Shown here piece after piece: positions 33,545-35,710 of a stretch of 35,710 bases of DNA. The stretch comes from Echinostoma caproni (Eukaryota; Platyhelminthes; Trematoda; Plagiorchiida; Echinostomatidae), in contig UZAN01039776.1 in assembly GCA_900618425.1 (NCBI GenBank), forward strand, positions 75,521-111,230, read 5' to 3'. A program made the position numbers and the translations under genes. Position 1 is the stretch's first letter; every line of letters starts with the position of its first letter. The notes below the pieces were generated by a model, which did no database searches, had not been told where the DNA came from, and saw only the letters and a list, made by a program, of their open reading frames with translations.

Positions 33545-33715
33545 ATATGGAGAAGAATCTGATAGGATAGGTTACAAAGCCCGGGAAATAGCCGCTCCAT
33601 CCACACTAAGATCCATTACCAGGGCATGCAAATAATTACCCTACTGAGATTCGAACGACAAAACGCTGCCCTCCATAACCGAAATGTTTTACCCCGGAGA
33701 CACGCGGTAGACGAC
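33545..33715 (-). repeat. tRNA-derived SINE-like repeat
   Basis: On the minus strand box A-like TGTCTCCGGGG (33702-33692) is followed 46 bases later by box B-like GTTCGAATCTC (33656-33646). That is the natural spacing in a tRNA, with TTCGGTTATGG between them in the anticodon-arm position. A non-tRNA tail follows (CCCTGGTAATGGATCTTAG, then TTTCCCGGGCTTTGTAACC). The arms pair imperfectly, so a SINE or tRNA relic is more likely than a working tRNA gene. Confidence 0.5.
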
Positions 33716-35710
33716 CAATACAAGGGACAGGAGCTCTGGATTCGTTAAATGTGCATCTGTTATAGACATTCTCTAAACATGACTGATAGTTGTGTTTGTA
33801 ATAGAAAAAGTTCTAAGGCGCAAGACCCATTCAAAGAAAGCAAAAGATAGACTTCTTTGAACATGCCTAAAAATAATAAGCTCCAAACCGGGCAGGAAGG
33901 CTGTTAGCTGTTGGTCGTATAGTATGTGGGCAGAACTTTTGGTTCGGAAACCCGAACGTTTGCCCGTCACGTCCCAGCAAGGAAACAAAAGTATTAACCA
34001 CTTCCAACGAAGTTTAACAACCGTCAGGTGCTGTGTTGGTTGTTACACCATACACAGGTGTTGATCAAACTCGAGTAACATGGCTCTCATTTAGCAAATA
34101 AATTTCGGTTCCCAATATAACACTGACAAAATGCATCAGCAACCGTTGTCAAAATCAAGAAATCGTAAACTGTATTGGCATTCGACTAATAGAAGCAGAA
34201 ACGTGAGTGGATATTGGTACAAACATGTTGCGTCTGTTGTGGGGCAAGATCATATTCAATTGCACGAATGAGGCCCCGGAACGTTAACCGTTGAGAGGAA
34301 CAAATGGGATAAAAGTTAGGGGGTGGCATGCGTGTGATCATACCAGTGCATTGCAAATAAATATCGATTACTTTACGAACGGTGAAGGTCACCAACCAAA
34401 CCCCACCACCATGAAGTTTGTTTGTTAGAACTCCACAAACCACCCTCTAACTTTCCCATGGGCTTGGTAATACACGGCAGCCCCTTGAGTGTCTCACCTC
34501 CCCCCTTTCATGAAATACAGGTTAATATACTCATGTATTAATCACTCGACGTAAAAAAAGTGAGATTAATTGAAGATAAAAAGTGAAACTCAACAATCAC
34601 TGCATGAGAATATGTATTTGTATCAAATTTCTATTTTCATTGAAGAAGATATAGTTCCAAATTGGAACCGTTTACCCTCATGATATAAGGAAGAAGGAAA
34701 CTCGTGAACAAGATTGCAAGACAGATTCAGTTGATCGTGCATAATCTACTCCGAAAATGGAACGGCAAACATGAGGATGCGTGTGGCTACCTGTTTAGGA
34801 TGGTCAATGGAACGATCTCAGTGAGTAACAGGAAATTGCACTTTTTACTGCTGAACTTTGAAAATTGTCAGAGGTTATTTTGGTCAAACCAGGGAAAAAT
34901 TTCCTACCTTCATAATCATAGGTGTGATTTACATTTACTTTGAATCAATCGGCTCCTCGAGACAAACTTTATCTTCTAGCGTTCCATTTGTTTGGACCCA
35001 AATTTTTGTTGCTTCCCACGAGTTTTACCTTCTGTCGAGTGGTTCGCAGAAAATACTTACAAGCACAAGATGCTCGAGTGAAAGGATTTGTGGTGGATTT
35101 TACAGAAGGCAATTCCTGAAACTAGACAAGTAGGTGGGCCAGGAAAGTGAAACGTCGAGAAGTACTGCGCATCTTTTTTAACTTTATAAGAACGACTAGT
35201 CTTCGGTATTTCTCACAATTAATAACACAATAGAACGATCGATTAGTGCACTCTAGCTTAGCTTTCCTTCTATATGCGATACACAGAGCTAGTGTATGGT
35301 GAATCAAGGACAAGAGAAAATTAAATGTAATAGTGATACCACAAAAAGTGAATACTTAACGTTCTGCATCTCCACTTTAAGTGAAATCAGTTTTAAAGAG
35401 ATAAGTACATTACCAGTCAGAGGATAATAAACACTGTTCACAAAAATACACCCCCACCACTGTCATCAACCTAATAACGCTTCAAAATTAAACATAATAA
35501 GGACGATCGAGGCTCAAAAGTTGCGGGTTTTGGCTAAGGTCAAAAAAGGGAAACGGTGTATTAAAGGGGGTGTCTTTTGTGAACTATGTTCATTATTTTC
35601 GGACGGTAATTTATCCGTATCTCTAAAAAGTAGTTCCTTTTAAACGGAGCTACGACACGGTAAGCAATCGCTTGTTCGTTGTTAATTTTTGAATTATTTT
35701 CGGGGCTTCA
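33716..35710. other. No gene seen
   Basis: The only point of note is a plus-strand frame ending at the donor-like ATCTCA/GTGAGT (34820/34821), whose acceptor is weak. The right end (35330-35710) is AT-rich and shows nothing recognisable. Confidence 0.45.

Noticed and set aside
34690..34820. Plus-strand open segment ending at TCA/GTGAGT
   Set aside because: The donor is good, but the only in-frame acceptor (GATATAAG) is weak with no pyrimidine tract, and the peptide shows no motif.
1..35710. CRISPR arrays, operons, ribosome binding sites, phage or bacterial genes
   Set aside because: No spaced direct repeats and no tightly packed ORFs. Retroelements, SINEs and splice-like signals indicate a eukaryotic nuclear sequence.

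Overview
The window looks like a piece of a flatworm (trematode) nuclear genome, most likely a schistosomatid. It is AT-rich and has no dense gene packing. It carries (TA)n and (TA)n(AG)n microsatellites, tRNA-derived SINE-like repeats, a decayed RTE-type non-LTR retrotransposon and a Penelope-like element fragment. Organism assignment is inference from element style and composition, not from a marker gene. There is no CRISPR array and no operon. A 624-base run of N (12601-13224) and a single N (10009) show it is a draft assembly.

Layout. 1-345: reverse transcriptase of a Penelope-like element on the minus strand, running off the left edge. 346-5987: no convincing gene, only microsatellites, a diverged repeat pair and one orphan ORF. 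5988-6370: a tRNA-derived SINE next to a 44-bp fold-back whose loop holds a second copy of the SINE's end. 6739-6994: the best plus-strand exon candidate. 7000-12600: low-complexity tracts and degenerate repeats. 12601-13224: assembly gap. 13225-16301: a nearly full-length but dead RTE-like element on the minus strand (endonuclease, linker, reverse transcriptase, C-terminal domain, 3' UTR). 16500-35710: long non-coding sequence with three further SINE-like repeats (21780-21948, 24760-24990, 33545-33715), microsatellites, and isolated short open segments bounded by good splice signals.

No complete cellular gene can be read. The splice-bounded segments on the minus strand (16954-17241, 20210-20322, 23161-23219, 28888-28988, 32344-32613) and plus strand (6739-6994, 23751-23809, 28739-28799, 31227-31443) would fit genes with multi-kilobase introns, as is usual in schistosomes. 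I recognise no protein family in any of them. In 35 kb some such acceptor-ORF-donor combinations are expected by chance, so they are leads, not calls. The best minus-strand one (28888-28988) contains an MGCASSK acylation-like motif. Two plus-strand ones (28739-28799 and 31227-31443) have matching intron phases.
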